From: Bergeyella zoohelcum ATCC 43767
GTDB lineage: Bacteria; Bacteroidota; Bacteroidia; Flavobacteriales; Weeksellaceae
Assembly: GCF_000301075.1 (NCBI RefSeq)
Contig: NZ_JH932293.1
Span: 765,588 to 829,587, forward strand
DNA length: 64,000 nucleotides
Direction: 5' to 3'
Shown here: piece after piece, positions 17,545-25,796 of the stretch
Layout of the letters: the number at the start of each line of letters is the position of its first letter
Numbering within the stretch: the stretch's first letter is position 1
The notes under the pieces: generated by a model
What the model saw: only the letters and a program-made list of their open reading frames with translations
Databases searched by the model: none
Told to the model about the DNA's origin: nothing
Made by a program: the position numbers and the translations under genes

Positions 17545-18222
17545 ATGTCTATAAAATCTCTTGCCCAAGACGATAGACCGAGAGAAAAATTCATCCTGAA
17601 AGGCAAAGAATCCCTTTCGGACTCAGAATTATTGGCCATTATCATGGGCAGTGGAAACCGTGAGGAAAGTGCAGTGGAATTGGCAAGAAAAATACTCACT
17701 TCGGTAGAAAATAGTTGGCATAGGCTTGCTCAGCTCACGCTACCGGAACTCATGAAATTTAAAGGCGTAGGTGAGGCAAAGGCCATCTCCATGGCTACGG
17801 CGTTAGAGATAGGCAGGAGAAAATCTATGCAGGAACTTCCTGAATATCCTCAGATTAAAAGTAGTAGAGATGCTTTTCTCATTTTACATCCCCGCCTTGC
17901 CGACCTTAAAAAAGAAGAATTTTGGGTGCTTTTTCTCAATAACGCAGGTAGAGTAATTCATCAGGCAAGGTGCTCAGAAGGTGGATATACGGGAGCTTTA
18001 GTAGATATAAGAGTCATTTGTAGAATGGCATTAGAATATTACGCTACGGGAATCATTATCGCTCATAATCATCCTTCGGGGATACTGGTTCCGAGTTCAG
18101 AAGATCAAGATATTACCCGAAAAATAAATGAGGCTACTAAAACATTAGACATTCAGCTATTAGACCATATCATTATTACCGCATCAGATTATTATAGTTT
18201 TTCAGACCATCGTTTATTATGA
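17545..18222 (+). CDS. radC: RadC family JAB-domain protein
   Basis: A protein of 225 residues with the RadC plan: an N-terminal helix-hairpin-helix region (PELMKFKGVGEAKAISMATALEIGRR) and a C-terminal JAMM domain with HNHPSGILVPSSEDQD, giving HxH and SxxD metal ligands. Despite the name, a repair role is not well supported in the literature. The chromosomal, non-mobile setting and full length suggest the housekeeping copy. Its stop overlaps the next start codon by 4 bp. Confidence 0.92.
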   Translation: MSIKSLAQDDRPREKFILKGKESLSDSELLAIIMGSGNREESAVELARKILTSVENSWHRLAQLTLPELMKFKGVGEAKAISMATALEIGRRKSMQELPEYPQIKSSRDAFLILHPRLADLKKEEFWVLFLNNAGRVIHQARCSEGGYTGALVDIRVICRMALEYYATGIIIAHNHPSGILVPSSEDQDITRKINEATKTLDIQLLDHIIITASDYYSFSDHRLL

Positions 18223-19136
18223 AAATACATAAAATTCCTCATCATAAAATTGATTTTAATTTGTATGACAGATGCCTAGAAAATTCAGCACAGTATAGAT
18301 ATTCTGCTACTTCTACTTTTCTAAATGCGGTAGCAGGCAATCAGTGGGATATTATGGTATTAGGGAATTATGATGCGGTGATGCCTATCCCTTTTGTAAA
18401 AAAAATGGGAGTAAAGTTTGTACTCTTACCCAAACTCTGCCAGCAGTTGGGCGTTTTTTCTGCTCATGATTCTCAAGCTATGAATATGGAGTTTCATCGG
18501 TATCTGATGAAAAATTATTTCGTGGCGTATTATGCCTATAATCAGCACAATTCATTGCCTGATGATTTTAAATGCAGGCAAAACTTTATTCTTCAAAATC
18601 AGCCTTACGAAGAGGCATTCAGAAAATATTCTCCCAAAAGAAAAAGGAAACTCCGATTAGAAGAAGAGGTGGTGGAAAATGCTGTGTGGAGAGCTATTCC
18701 CTTTGAGGAAGGTAAAGATTTTATGCTTACCAATATGGTGGGGCATCGGCAAGAAAAAGATGCAATGGCGTATATAGATACGCTACATGCTTTATCGGAA
18801 ACTGGAAGGATGTATTTCTATGCTTTTTACTATCATGGTGAAATCATTAATGCCTTAGCCTTGTACCAAGATACGAACGCCGTTGCATTACTGGGTACTT
18901 ATAATGTAAAAGACAAAATAAAGCTCAATGGCTCTTCTAAACTGGTGGACTTTGCAATTTCAGAATGGATTTCTCAGAAAGACTTTGATTTTGAGGGAAG
19001 TGATGTACCTTCGGTAGAAGAGTTTTTTAGAGGCTTCAGACCTGCATTGTTTCATTATCCTACGGTGTTTTTTCATAAAAAAGAATTATTGAAACAATGG
19101 CATTGGCGTAAAATAGGCGGCTTATTCGGCTTTTGA
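18219..19136 (+). CDS. GNAT/FemAB-like acyltransferase of unknown substrate
   Basis: A protein of 305 residues. It is cytosolic with no signal peptide. The first half contains RYSATSTFLNAVAGNQWDIMVLGNYDAVMPIPF. The second half, with YFYAFYYHGEIINALALYQDTNAVALLGTYN and a final FEGSDVPSVEEFFRGF segment, resembles the double-GNAT arrangement of FemAB-like and BioF2-like acyltransferases. The catalytic role is not established. It overlaps radC by 4 bp and is last in the lolD operon, so translational coupling is likely. The link to the envelope is only by association. Confidence 0.6.
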   Translation: MKIHKIPHHKIDFNLYDRCLENSAQYRYSATSTFLNAVAGNQWDIMVLGNYDAVMPIPFVKKMGVKFVLLPKLCQQLGVFSAHDSQAMNMEFHRYLMKNYFVAYYAYNQHNSLPDDFKCRQNFILQNQPYEEAFRKYSPKRKRKLRLEEEVVENAVWRAIPFEEGKDFMLTNMVGHRQEKDAMAYIDTLHALSETGRMYFYAFYYHGEIINALALYQDTNAVALLGTYNVKDKIKLNGSSKLVDFAISEWISQKDFDFEGSDVPSVEEFFRGFRPALFHYPTVFFHKKELLKQWHWRKIGGLFGF

Positions 19137-19375
19137 TCTTCTATAATTTATTTTTCAAGAGGAGGAGCGGTTTTGCTATTACGCATTAATTGTTTTTATT
19201 TTTTTCATTTTTTTTCATTATTTATATAAAGACTAAATAGTAATTATGTGGATTTGGTAAAAATATAATCATTTTAACAAAAAATTAACATTGATTGTTT
19301 TAACATTTCTTGATTTCTTGCGTCTAAGGAAGATGAAACACGATGATGGTTTCATTGGAAGAAATTATTAAAACT

Positions 19376-21892
19376 ATGAAACAAACTCATGTGGCGAATG
19401 TATTTCGCCGTAAAACTTTAGGACTTACCTTCGTACTTTCTGCTGCTGCAATGGCTTTTGCACAAGAAAAAGTGAGCATTGCTGGAAATGTAAAATCTAC
19501 CGATGGTGCGGTGATTCCTTATACTTCTATCGTATTTGAAAATAAAGCCAATAAGGCTCTGAATGATGCGGTACTTACAGATGATAAAGGGGTTTTTAAG
19601 CTGAGCTTAGTACCTGGTAGTTATACCGTAAAGATAGATGCAGTAGGGTTTAAAGCTAAAACTATGACTCAAAATATAGGGAAAGGAAACCTCCCTACTA
19701 TCACTCTGGAGCCCGAAGGAAACGGAGCTAAAACCAAAGAAATAGACGCTGTGGTCATCACTGCAGCTCCAAAAGCGTATAAAGTAGAGCTAGATAAAAA
19801 AGTATATGACCCCTCTACGGACCTTATTTCCAAAGGAGGAAGCCTGCAAGATGTACTCTCTAATGTCCCTTCCGTAGATGTAGATACGGATGGAACGGTC
19901 TCTATGCGGGGGAGTTCTAATGTCCGTTTTCTTATCAATGGAAAACCATCAGCACTCCTTGGGATAGATGATGGTGCCAATGCACTTCGTGCTATTCCTG
20001 CGGACCAAATAGAAAGAATAGAGGTAATTACTAATCCGTCTTCTAAGTTCGAAGCCTCTGGAACAGCGGGAATTCTTAATATTATTTTGAAAAAAAATAA
20101 AAAATTAGGTTTCAATGGGAGCGTAACGGGAGCGGTAGGCTATTTACCTCAGACTATGTTGAATACCAACCTCAGCTGGAGAAAAGGGAATCTTGCTTGG
20201 TTCATCAATGGGGGCGGAAGCTATAGAAAAAACAGAGGGATATTTAATAGCTATTCTAATTACAAAAATGTAATGACCGATGGTAATATTACCCACTCTG
20301 AACAGCTCGGAACTAATTATAACGAGCAAAATAGTTATCATGGTGCTACGGGAATGGTTTATGATTTTAATGATAAAACATCTATGAATGCTTCCATTAC
20401 GCTCAGAGCTTTTGATTCTCGTACTACAGGAAGCATTGATATTACCGAAGAGAGACGAAATACAGCTCCACTCTATAGCCATAGAGACGAAAATGGTAAT
20501 GGTAAGAATAATACGGTGCAAGGAGACTTTGGGATAGACCATAAGTTTAATCAACAAGGGCATAACCTAAGCCTCGCAGTGAGCCTTCAGCAGACTAAAA
20601 ATGAAAATGATTCCTTTATGAGGGAGTTTAATAATTCCATCTTAGGGCAGAATGATGAAATGAACCAGAACTCCACAAGAAAAACGGCTTTAGGGAAATT
20701 GGATTATGAATTGCCTATCGGGGAAAATTCTAAATTAGAAGCGGGGTATCGTTTAGATATTAATCATAATATTTATGACAATGTCCTCAATACCGATTCC
20801 GTGATGAATAGCGTTCAGGCAGTGGCTGACCTTTATTCTAATACTACCGATTATAAGGAAATGTTTAATGCCGCTTATGTGCAGTTTAAGAGTAAATTAG
20901 GAAATTTGAGTTACCAATTGGGATTGAGAAATGAACATTCTAATATTGACATTGATTATAGAAATAAGGCTGGAGATGTATTGGTAAAAAATAAAAATTA
21001 TAATAATCTTTTCCCAAGTGTATATCTGAGTTATGATATTTCTAAAAATAATCAGATTCTACTCAATTATAGCAGAAGAATAGACCGTCCGCGTTCATTT
21101 TTCCTCGTTCCCTATGGGAGATACAGCAGCCCGAGAACGCTTTTTGCAGGAAATATAGATTTAGACCCTTCATTTGTAGATTCTTATGAGTTAGGATACA
21201 ATTATTCTAAAGGAAAACTGACCATAAACCCTACGCTCTATTACAGGCGTTCAAATAATGAGGTGAGAATGGTAACCTACAGAGCAGATGAAAGAGTGAA
21301 TACGCTCTATTCCATGCCGATTAATAATGGAGTGGAGGCTCGCTATGGATTGGATTTCAACTTCTCTGCGGAACTTTTGCCATGGTGGAAATGGATGGGG
21401 AGCTTTAATATCTTCGGGTACGATAACTCTGGATACTATACCTTTAATGTGATAGATGCCAATGGGAATACCGCACAAAGATTTAGGGATTTCTCAGGAA
21501 ATGGACTTTCCACTATCGCAAGGCTTACCTCTAGCTTTAGGGTAGATAGAACTTTTAATATTCAGCTTCAAGGTTTTTATAGAGGAGCAGAAAGAACGGT
21601 TTCTACCAAGAGAAATTCTATGTACGCACTGAATTTCGGAGCTTCTAAAACCATTTGGAAAGGAAATGGAACCATTGCATTTAATATCCAAGATATTTTC
21701 AGTACTAGAAGAATGAATAATTTTACTTTTTCTGATGTAATGGATTCTGAAGTTTATATGCAATGGATGCCGAGACAGATGTCGCTTACATTCACTTACC
21801 GATTCAGACAAGGGGAAAAAGTAGAGCTTCCGCGTAAAAAACAAGATAGAAATGGAGGGTATGACGAAGGAGCAGATATGCCACCGATGTAA
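19376..21892 (+). CDS. Outer-membrane beta-barrel protein with carboxypeptidase-like and plug domains
   Basis: About 838 residues from the preferred ATG at 19376, which heads a signal peptide ending AMAFA. The upstream in-frame ATG at 19343 gives 11 extra residues. Next come a carboxypeptidase-regulatory-like domain (VSIAGNVKSTDGAVIPYTSI, near residues 30-110), a TonB-plug-like region (SLQDVLSNVPSVDVDTDG, DQIERIEVITNPSSKFEASG) and a long barrel of the OMP_b-brl_3 type rich in YNYSKGKLTINP-like strands. The C-terminus is a basic, glycine-rich tail. Such proteins are TonB-receptor relatives whose substrates are rarely known. It is monocistronic and ends at a strong hairpin. Confidence 0.85.
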   Translation: MKQTHVANVFRRKTLGLTFVLSAAAMAFAQEKVSIAGNVKSTDGAVIPYTSIVFENKANKALNDAVLTDDKGVFKLSLVPGSYTVKIDAVGFKAKTMTQNIGKGNLPTITLEPEGNGAKTKEIDAVVITAAPKAYKVELDKKVYDPSTDLISKGGSLQDVLSNVPSVDVDTDGTVSMRGSSNVRFLINGKPSALLGIDDGANALRAIPADQIERIEVITNPSSKFEASGTAGILNIILKKNKKLGFNGSVTGAVGYLPQTMLNTNLSWRKGNLAWFINGGGSYRKNRGIFNSYSNYKNVMTDGNITHSEQLGTNYNEQNSYHGATGMVYDFNDKTSMNASITLRAFDSRTTGSIDITEERRNTAPLYSHRDENGNGKNNTVQGDFGIDHKFNQQGHNLSLAVSLQQTKNENDSFMREFNNSILGQNDEMNQNSTRKTALGKLDYELPIGENSKLEAGYRLDINHNIYDNVLNTDSVMNSVQAVADLYSNTTDYKEMFNAAYVQFKSKLGNLSYQLGLRNEHSNIDIDYRNKAGDVLVKNKNYNNLFPSVYLSYDISKNNQILLNYSRRIDRPRSFFLVPYGRYSSPRTLFAGNIDLDPSFVDSYELGYNYSKGKLTINPTLYYRRSNNEVRMVTYRADERVNTLYSMPINNGVEARYGLDFNFSAELLPWWKWMGSFNIFGYDNSGYYTFNVIDANGNTAQRFRDFSGNGLSTIARLTSSFRVDRTFNIQLQGFYRGAERTVSTKRNSMYALNFGASKTIWKGNGTIAFNIQDIFSTRRMNNFTFSDVMDSEVYMQWMPRQMSLTFTYRFRQGEKVELPRKKQDRNGGYDEGADMPPM

Positions 21893-21913
21893 AATTTCAT
21901 TACCATGAAAAAT

Positions 21914-21951
21914 AAAAACGGCCAGAAAATTTTGTTTTCTGGCTGTTTTTT
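21914..21951 (+). terminator. Terminator after the barrel-protein gene
   Basis: A 16-bp stem AAAAACGGCCAGAAAA / TTTTCTGGCTGTTTTT with one G-U pair and a 5-base loop, ending in T residues. Confidence 0.8.
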
Positions 21952-21992
21952 ATGAATATACCGAATTTGTGATGTTTTTTTAGTAAATAACA

Positions 21993-22024
21993 AAAAAAAA
22001 GCCTTACAATTGTAAGGCTTTTTT
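21993..22024 (-). terminator. Terminator of the tRNA-Ser/Pro/Arg operon
   Basis: A 15-bp perfect inverted repeat, AAAAAAGCCTTACAA / TTGTAAGGCTTTTTT, with virtually no loop beyond the central palindrome, lies just past the 3' end of the minus-strand tRNA-Arg. T runs exist on both strands. Confidence 0.75.
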
Positions 22025-22025
22025 G

Positions 22026-22099
22026 TGAGCGCGAAAGGATTCGAACCTTTGACCGTCTGCTTAGAAGGCAGATGCTCTATCCAGCTGAGCTACGCACCC
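22026..22099 (-). tRNA. tRNA-Arg (anticodon UCU)
   Basis: The minus strand begins GGGTGCG and ends CGCGCTCA, pairing with two G-U pairs. The anticodon stem CTGCC...GGCAG analogue encloses TTCTAA, giving UCU for AGA. The T arm is AGGTTCGAATCCT. Confidence 0.93.
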
Positions 22100-22137
22100 A
22101 TTGTGTAAAACACAAAAATTCCCGAAGGAACTTTTTG

Positions 22138-22212
22138 TCGGGGTGGCAGGATTCGAACCTGCGACCTCCTGGTCCCAAACCAGGCGCGATGACCGGACTA
22201 CGCTACACCCCG
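22138..22212 (-). tRNA. tRNA-Pro (anticodon UGG)
   Basis: The acceptor CGGGGTG pairs with CACCCCG. The anticodon stem CCTGG/CCAGG closes TTTGGGA, giving UGG for CCA. The T arm is CAGGTTCGAATCCTG. Confidence 0.95.
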
Positions 22213-22223
22213 AGATTTTTGTG

Positions 22224-22308
22224 CGGAGGGTATGAGATTCGAACTCATGCGACACTTTCGCGTCGACAGTTTAGCAAACTGCTCCGTTAACCACTCCGGC
22301 AACCCTCC
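22224..22308 (-). tRNA. tRNA-Ser (anticodon GCU)
   Basis: The acceptor GGAGGGT pairs with ACCCTCC. The anticodon loop TTTGCTAAA gives GCU for AGC/AGU. A long variable arm (GTCGACGCGAAAGTGTCG) is characteristic of tRNA-Ser. It is the first gene of the three-tRNA operon. Confidence 0.95.
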
Positions 22309-22348
22309 TTGCAAATAGTAATGAACTTCTATTCCGTAATTGCGAGTG

Positions 22349-22380
22349 CAAATATAGAGGGTATTTTTCTAAATACCAAA
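22349..22380 (-). promoter_or_regulatory. Promoter of the tRNA-Ser/Pro/Arg operon
   Basis: On the minus strand, TTTG at 22380-22377 and TATATTTG at 22356-22349 are separated by 20 bp, ending 40 bp before tRNA-Ser. Confidence 0.7.
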
Positions 22381-22439
22381 TTTTTTTTAGACTTTTTTTT
22401 CATATTTTTACAAAATAATTCATCAAAATAAAATTTAAA

Positions 22440-23471
22440 ATGCGTAAAATGATATATACCAGTGTGTTATCGGTTTTGGTTTTTTCTTGTGCTACTCCTA
22501 AAAAAGGAGTGGTACGCAATGTGTCTTCTAAAAAAACAACTGTCATCCCACCGAAGAAGAAAGAAAAAAATCCATCTCATGCACAGCATGCCCACCTGAC
22601 AACACAAGAAAAGAAGCCTCAAATTACTCATTTTGGGAATTTAGACTTTTTTAAAGAGAATATTTCTAATCCTGCTAAAAATGATAATACCATCAGCTAT
22701 GGCTCCATTGTTTCTGCAAAACCTATGGGATATATGGTTACTAAAAACCATTTTCCTTCTTTAGGGCAAGGATTTAGGCAGAGGTATATTATTTTGCACT
22801 ATACTGCACTGAATAATGAGGCATCGCTTAGAGTGCTTACCCAGCAGGCAGTAAGTGCACATTATTTGGTCAATGATACGGAGGATAATGAAATTTACCA
22901 GTTGGTAGATGAGAATAAAAGAGCTTACCACGCTGGGGTGAGCTATTGGAGAGGGAATAACAATCTGAATGATTCTTCCATTGGTATAGAGATTGTGAAT
23001 CAGGCGAAAGATGTACCTGGCGGATATTACTTCCCAGACTTTCCCGATTATCAAGTGAAAAAAGTAGCTGAATTGGTAAAAGATATTGCCAATAGATACG
23101 GAATCCTTCCACAGAATATATTGGCACATTCAGATATCGCTCCTACCAGAAAACAAGATCCAGGGCCTAAATTTCCTTGGAAAAAACTATATACTGACTA
23201 CGGAATAGGCATGTGGTATGATGAAGATGCTAAGGAAAGGTTTATGGTGCAGCTCGTTAATGAGGATTTATATGCTCCATCGGTCATATATCAATATCAA
23301 AAAGATTTAAACCAATTTGGTTTTAATATTGCTACCTCAGGCATGGTAGATGAGGCGACGAAAAAAACAATTACTGCTTTCCAATATCGTTTCAGACCCG
23401 AAAACTATGACGGAATTATGGATGTAGAGACCTATGCCATACTCAAAGCTCTTTTGCAGAAATATCCTTGA
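22440..23471 (+). CDS. N-acetylmuramoyl-L-alanine amidase lipoprotein with peptidoglycan-binding domain
   Basis: A protein of 343 residues. The N-terminus MRKMIYTSVLSVLVFSC is a lipoprotein signal with Cys17, followed by a lysine-rich linker. The amidase_2 domain (residues 105-265) shows the zinc and catalytic pattern YIILHYTA, AHYLVNDTEDNEIYQLV, SIGIEIVN and ILAHSDIAPTRKQDPGPKFPW. A C-terminal PG_binding_1 domain (QYQKDLNQFGF...TKKTITAFQYRFRP) follows. It cleaves the amide between MurNAc and L-Ala and is anchored in the envelope, fitting cell separation or wall recycling. It is transcribed divergently from the tRNA operon. Confidence 0.92.
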   Translation: MRKMIYTSVLSVLVFSCATPKKGVVRNVSSKKTTVIPPKKKEKNPSHAQHAHLTTQEKKPQITHFGNLDFFKENISNPAKNDNTISYGSIVSAKPMGYMVTKNHFPSLGQGFRQRYIILHYTALNNEASLRVLTQQAVSAHYLVNDTEDNEIYQLVDENKRAYHAGVSYWRGNNNLNDSSIGIEIVNQAKDVPGGYYFPDFPDYQVKKVAELVKDIANRYGILPQNILAHSDIAPTRKQDPGPKFPWKKLYTDYGIGMWYDEDAKERFMVQLVNEDLYAPSVIYQYQKDLNQFGFNIATSGMVDEATKKTITAFQYRFRPENYDGIMDVETYAILKALLQKYP

Positions 23472-23521
23472 TGAATACTATCAGAAATAACCATGATTTG
23501 TGATTAGAAAAAAATCTTTGT

Positions 23522-24331
23522 ATGAGAATGAATAAAGTAATCATCACCGTTTTCTTTTTGCTAATGGTCAATATTTCTTTTAAAAGCCAAACCATTTCCA
23601 TTATAGATAGTTTGGATTCAAAGCCAGTTTCTTTTGTAGAGGTGGTGATGGACGGAAAGCTGTTTTATGCAGATTCATTGGGGAAGTTTAGAGTGCATCG
23701 AACATTTGATGAATTGGTACTTAGGAAAGAAGGGTATTATGATAAAAAGGTGAATGCGTTCACTGGAAAGATATTGCTGTCTCAAAAAGTGGTTCGTATT
23801 CCCGAAGTACATTTGGCGAAAAGAGAAAAGAAAACTTTTGGTTTTCCTGCCAAGAAAAATCGTTCTGTTAGATTGTCTTCCATAACGCCTCGTTCGGTAG
23901 AGCTGGGATATCTTATTGAGAATCCGTATCAAAAATCGGGCATACTAAAATCCATGATGCTTCCCATGAAAAAGGTGTTTGACAATGAGAATGCACGGCT
24001 TTTTATTCGTTTTTACCCTATAGAAAATGGTGTTCCTGCCAAAGAACCTATTGATAATAGTTTAGTAATCATCGGGCTAAATCAAATGGTTAAAAATAAA
24101 AACAATATTCCATTAGAGAATATTCCTATTTCGGAGGAAGGGATACTGCTTTCGGTACAAGTGATAGAAGCGTTTGGCACTTCGGATGTAAATCAACCCA
24201 TAAAATCCTCCGTTCAATTCTTTAGTTCTAGTAAAAAAGTACCGTTTTTTATCCGTAATACGCAGAAAGAGTGGAAACGATTTGAAGAGGATTTTCCTTT
24301 GATAGGCGTTTCTTTTGAAGGTAGGTTTTAA
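23522..24331 (+). CDS. Exported protein with carboxypeptidase-like regulatory domain
   Basis: A protein of 269 residues. A signal peptide (IITVFFLLMVNISFKSQT) is followed by a short transthyretin-like fold (SIIDSLDSKPVSFVEVVMDGKLFYADSLGKFRV) found at the start of many Bacteroidota exported proteins. The remainder (ELGYLIENPYQKSGILKSMMLPM, ARLFIRFYPIENGVPAKEP) looks like a second beta domain. No catalytic residues are evident and no lipobox is present. Two start codons, MRMNK, are two residues apart. It sits alone between the amidase and aspA. The function is unknown; a surface or periplasmic structural role is possible. Confidence 0.72.
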   Translation: MRMNKVIITVFFLLMVNISFKSQTISIIDSLDSKPVSFVEVVMDGKLFYADSLGKFRVHRTFDELVLRKEGYYDKKVNAFTGKILLSQKVVRIPEVHLAKREKKTFGFPAKKNRSVRLSSITPRSVELGYLIENPYQKSGILKSMMLPMKKVFDNENARLFIRFYPIENGVPAKEPIDNSLVIIGLNQMVKNKNNIPLENIPISEEGILLSVQVIEAFGTSDVNQPIKSSVQFFSSSKKVPFFIRNTQKEWKRFEEDFPLIGVSFEGRF

Positions 24332-24358
24332 TATTTACGAAAAGGTCAATAGTTTTTG

Positions 24359-24366
24359 TATCTTTG
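24359..24366 (+). promoter_or_regulatory. -7 box of aspA
   Basis: TATCTTTG, matching TAnnTTTG, ends 27 bp before the aspA ATG. No clear upstream TTG was found at the expected distance. Confidence 0.5.
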
Positions 24367-24393
24367 TGTGCAAACTTCTAATATATACTTATC

Positions 24394-25785
24394 ATGAATT
24401 ACAGAAAAGAATCCGATCTCTTAGGCGAGCTACAAGTACCAGCCAATGCGTATTATGGTGTACAAACGCAAAGAGCCATAGAGAATTTTAAAATATCTGG
24501 TCAAACTCTTTCTTCTTACCCTGAATTTATTCGTGCCTTGGCTTGGGTGAAGAAAGGAGCAGCCATGACCAATCACTCTTTCGGGCTATTGAATGATGAA
24601 CTTTACCAGAATATCCTCTTAGCGTGTGATGAGCTGGCTACTGGCAAGTATAATGCTGAGTTTCCTATTGATATGATTCAGGGAGGGGCAGGGACTTCTG
24701 TGAATATGAACGCTAATGAGGTCATCGCTAATATCGTCCTCGAAAAAATGGGTAAAGAAAAAGGAGATTATACGCATTGCTCTCCCAATGACCATATTAA
24801 TCTTTCTCAATCTACCAATGATGCCTATCCTACGGCAATAAAATTAGCCCTTCTTCAGATGAATGAAAAATTGGTAGAGAAACTCGCTTCCATCGTAAAG
24901 GCGTTTAGAGCAAAAGGGGAAGAATTTCAGGATGTTATCAAAATGGGAAGAACGCAGCTCCAAGATGCTGTCCCGATGACATTAGGGCAAGAGTTTGAAG
25001 CTTTTGCAGCTACTCTGGAAGAAGATGTGGAAAGGCTGAACAATAATGCAAAACTTTTCGTAGAGGTGAATATGGGAGCTACCGCTATAGGAACGGGACT
25101 GAATGCACCGCTAGGCTATGCCAAGAAATGTGCTGAAAATCTTGCAGATATTACGGGTTATCCTATCGTTTCTGCACCGAATTTAGTAGAAGCTACTCCT
25201 GATACAGGCTCGTATGTGATTTATTCTTCGGCAATGAAAAGATTGGCAGTAAAACTCTCTAAAATATGCAATGATTTAAGGTTACTCTCTTCGGGACCTC
25301 GTGCAGGGTTGTATGAGATTAATCTTCCTCCTATGCAGCCTGGCTCTTCCATTATGCCAGGAAAAGTGAATCCAGTAATTCCAGAAGTAGTGAACCAAGT
25401 GTGTTATAAAATCATAGGGAATGACCTTACCGTAACCTTTGCTGCGGAGGCAGGACAGCTTCAGCTTAATGTAATGGAACCCGTGCTTTCTCACGCCATT
25501 ATGGAGAATATCCAGTTCCTTTGCAATGCACTAGATACCCTTAGAGAAAAATGTGTAGTAGGCATCACTGCCAATAAAGAAGTATGCCTGAATATGGTGA
25601 AAAATTCCATCGGAATTGTTACAGCATTGAATCCTGCATTGGGCTATAAAACATCCACTGCAATTGCTAAAGAAGCATTAGAAACAGGGAAAAGCGTTTA
25701 TGATTTGGTGTTAGAGAAAAATCTTCTTTCAGAAAAAGAACTGAATGATTTGCTCGATCCGAAGAATATGCTACAATCGCATTAA
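24394..25785 (+). CDS. aspA: Aspartate ammonia-lyase
   Basis: A protein of 463 residues, normal for aspartase. It has the fumarase/aspartase signature GSSIMPGKVNPV near residue 317, the SQSTNDAYPTA substrate-binding segment and GRTQLQDAVPMTLGQE. It deaminates aspartate to fumarate and ammonia in the cytosol, feeding amino-acid carbon into the TCA cycle. The start MNYRKESDLLGELQVP matches aspartase more than fumarase C, although the two families are close. It is followed 12 bp later by the JAMM-motif lipoprotein gene, probably by chance proximity rather than functional linkage. Confidence 0.93.
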   Translation: MNYRKESDLLGELQVPANAYYGVQTQRAIENFKISGQTLSSYPEFIRALAWVKKGAAMTNHSFGLLNDELYQNILLACDELATGKYNAEFPIDMIQGGAGTSVNMNANEVIANIVLEKMGKEKGDYTHCSPNDHINLSQSTNDAYPTAIKLALLQMNEKLVEKLASIVKAFRAKGEEFQDVIKMGRTQLQDAVPMTLGQEFEAFAATLEEDVERLNNNAKLFVEVNMGATAIGTGLNAPLGYAKKCAENLADITGYPIVSAPNLVEATPDTGSYVIYSSAMKRLAVKLSKICNDLRLLSSGPRAGLYEINLPPMQPGSSIMPGKVNPVIPEVVNQVCYKIIGNDLTVTFAAEAGQLQLNVMEPVLSHAIMENIQFLCNALDTLREKCVVGITANKEVCLNMVKNSIGIVTALNPALGYKTSTAIAKEALETGKSVYDLVLEKNLLSEKELNDLLDPKNMLQSH

Positions 25786-25796
25786 AAACAATTTAC

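Noticed and set aside
17545..18222. RadC as an anti-restriction or mobile-element gene
   Set aside because: It is full length with a helix-hairpin-helix domain and lies in a housekeeping-like operon with no mobile signs.
22061..22290. Open frames on both strands over the tRNA-Arg/Pro/Ser genes
   Set aside because: They are entirely covered by three canonical tRNA genes; motifs like SGWQDSNLRPPGPKPGA are the familiar false translation of tRNA sequence.
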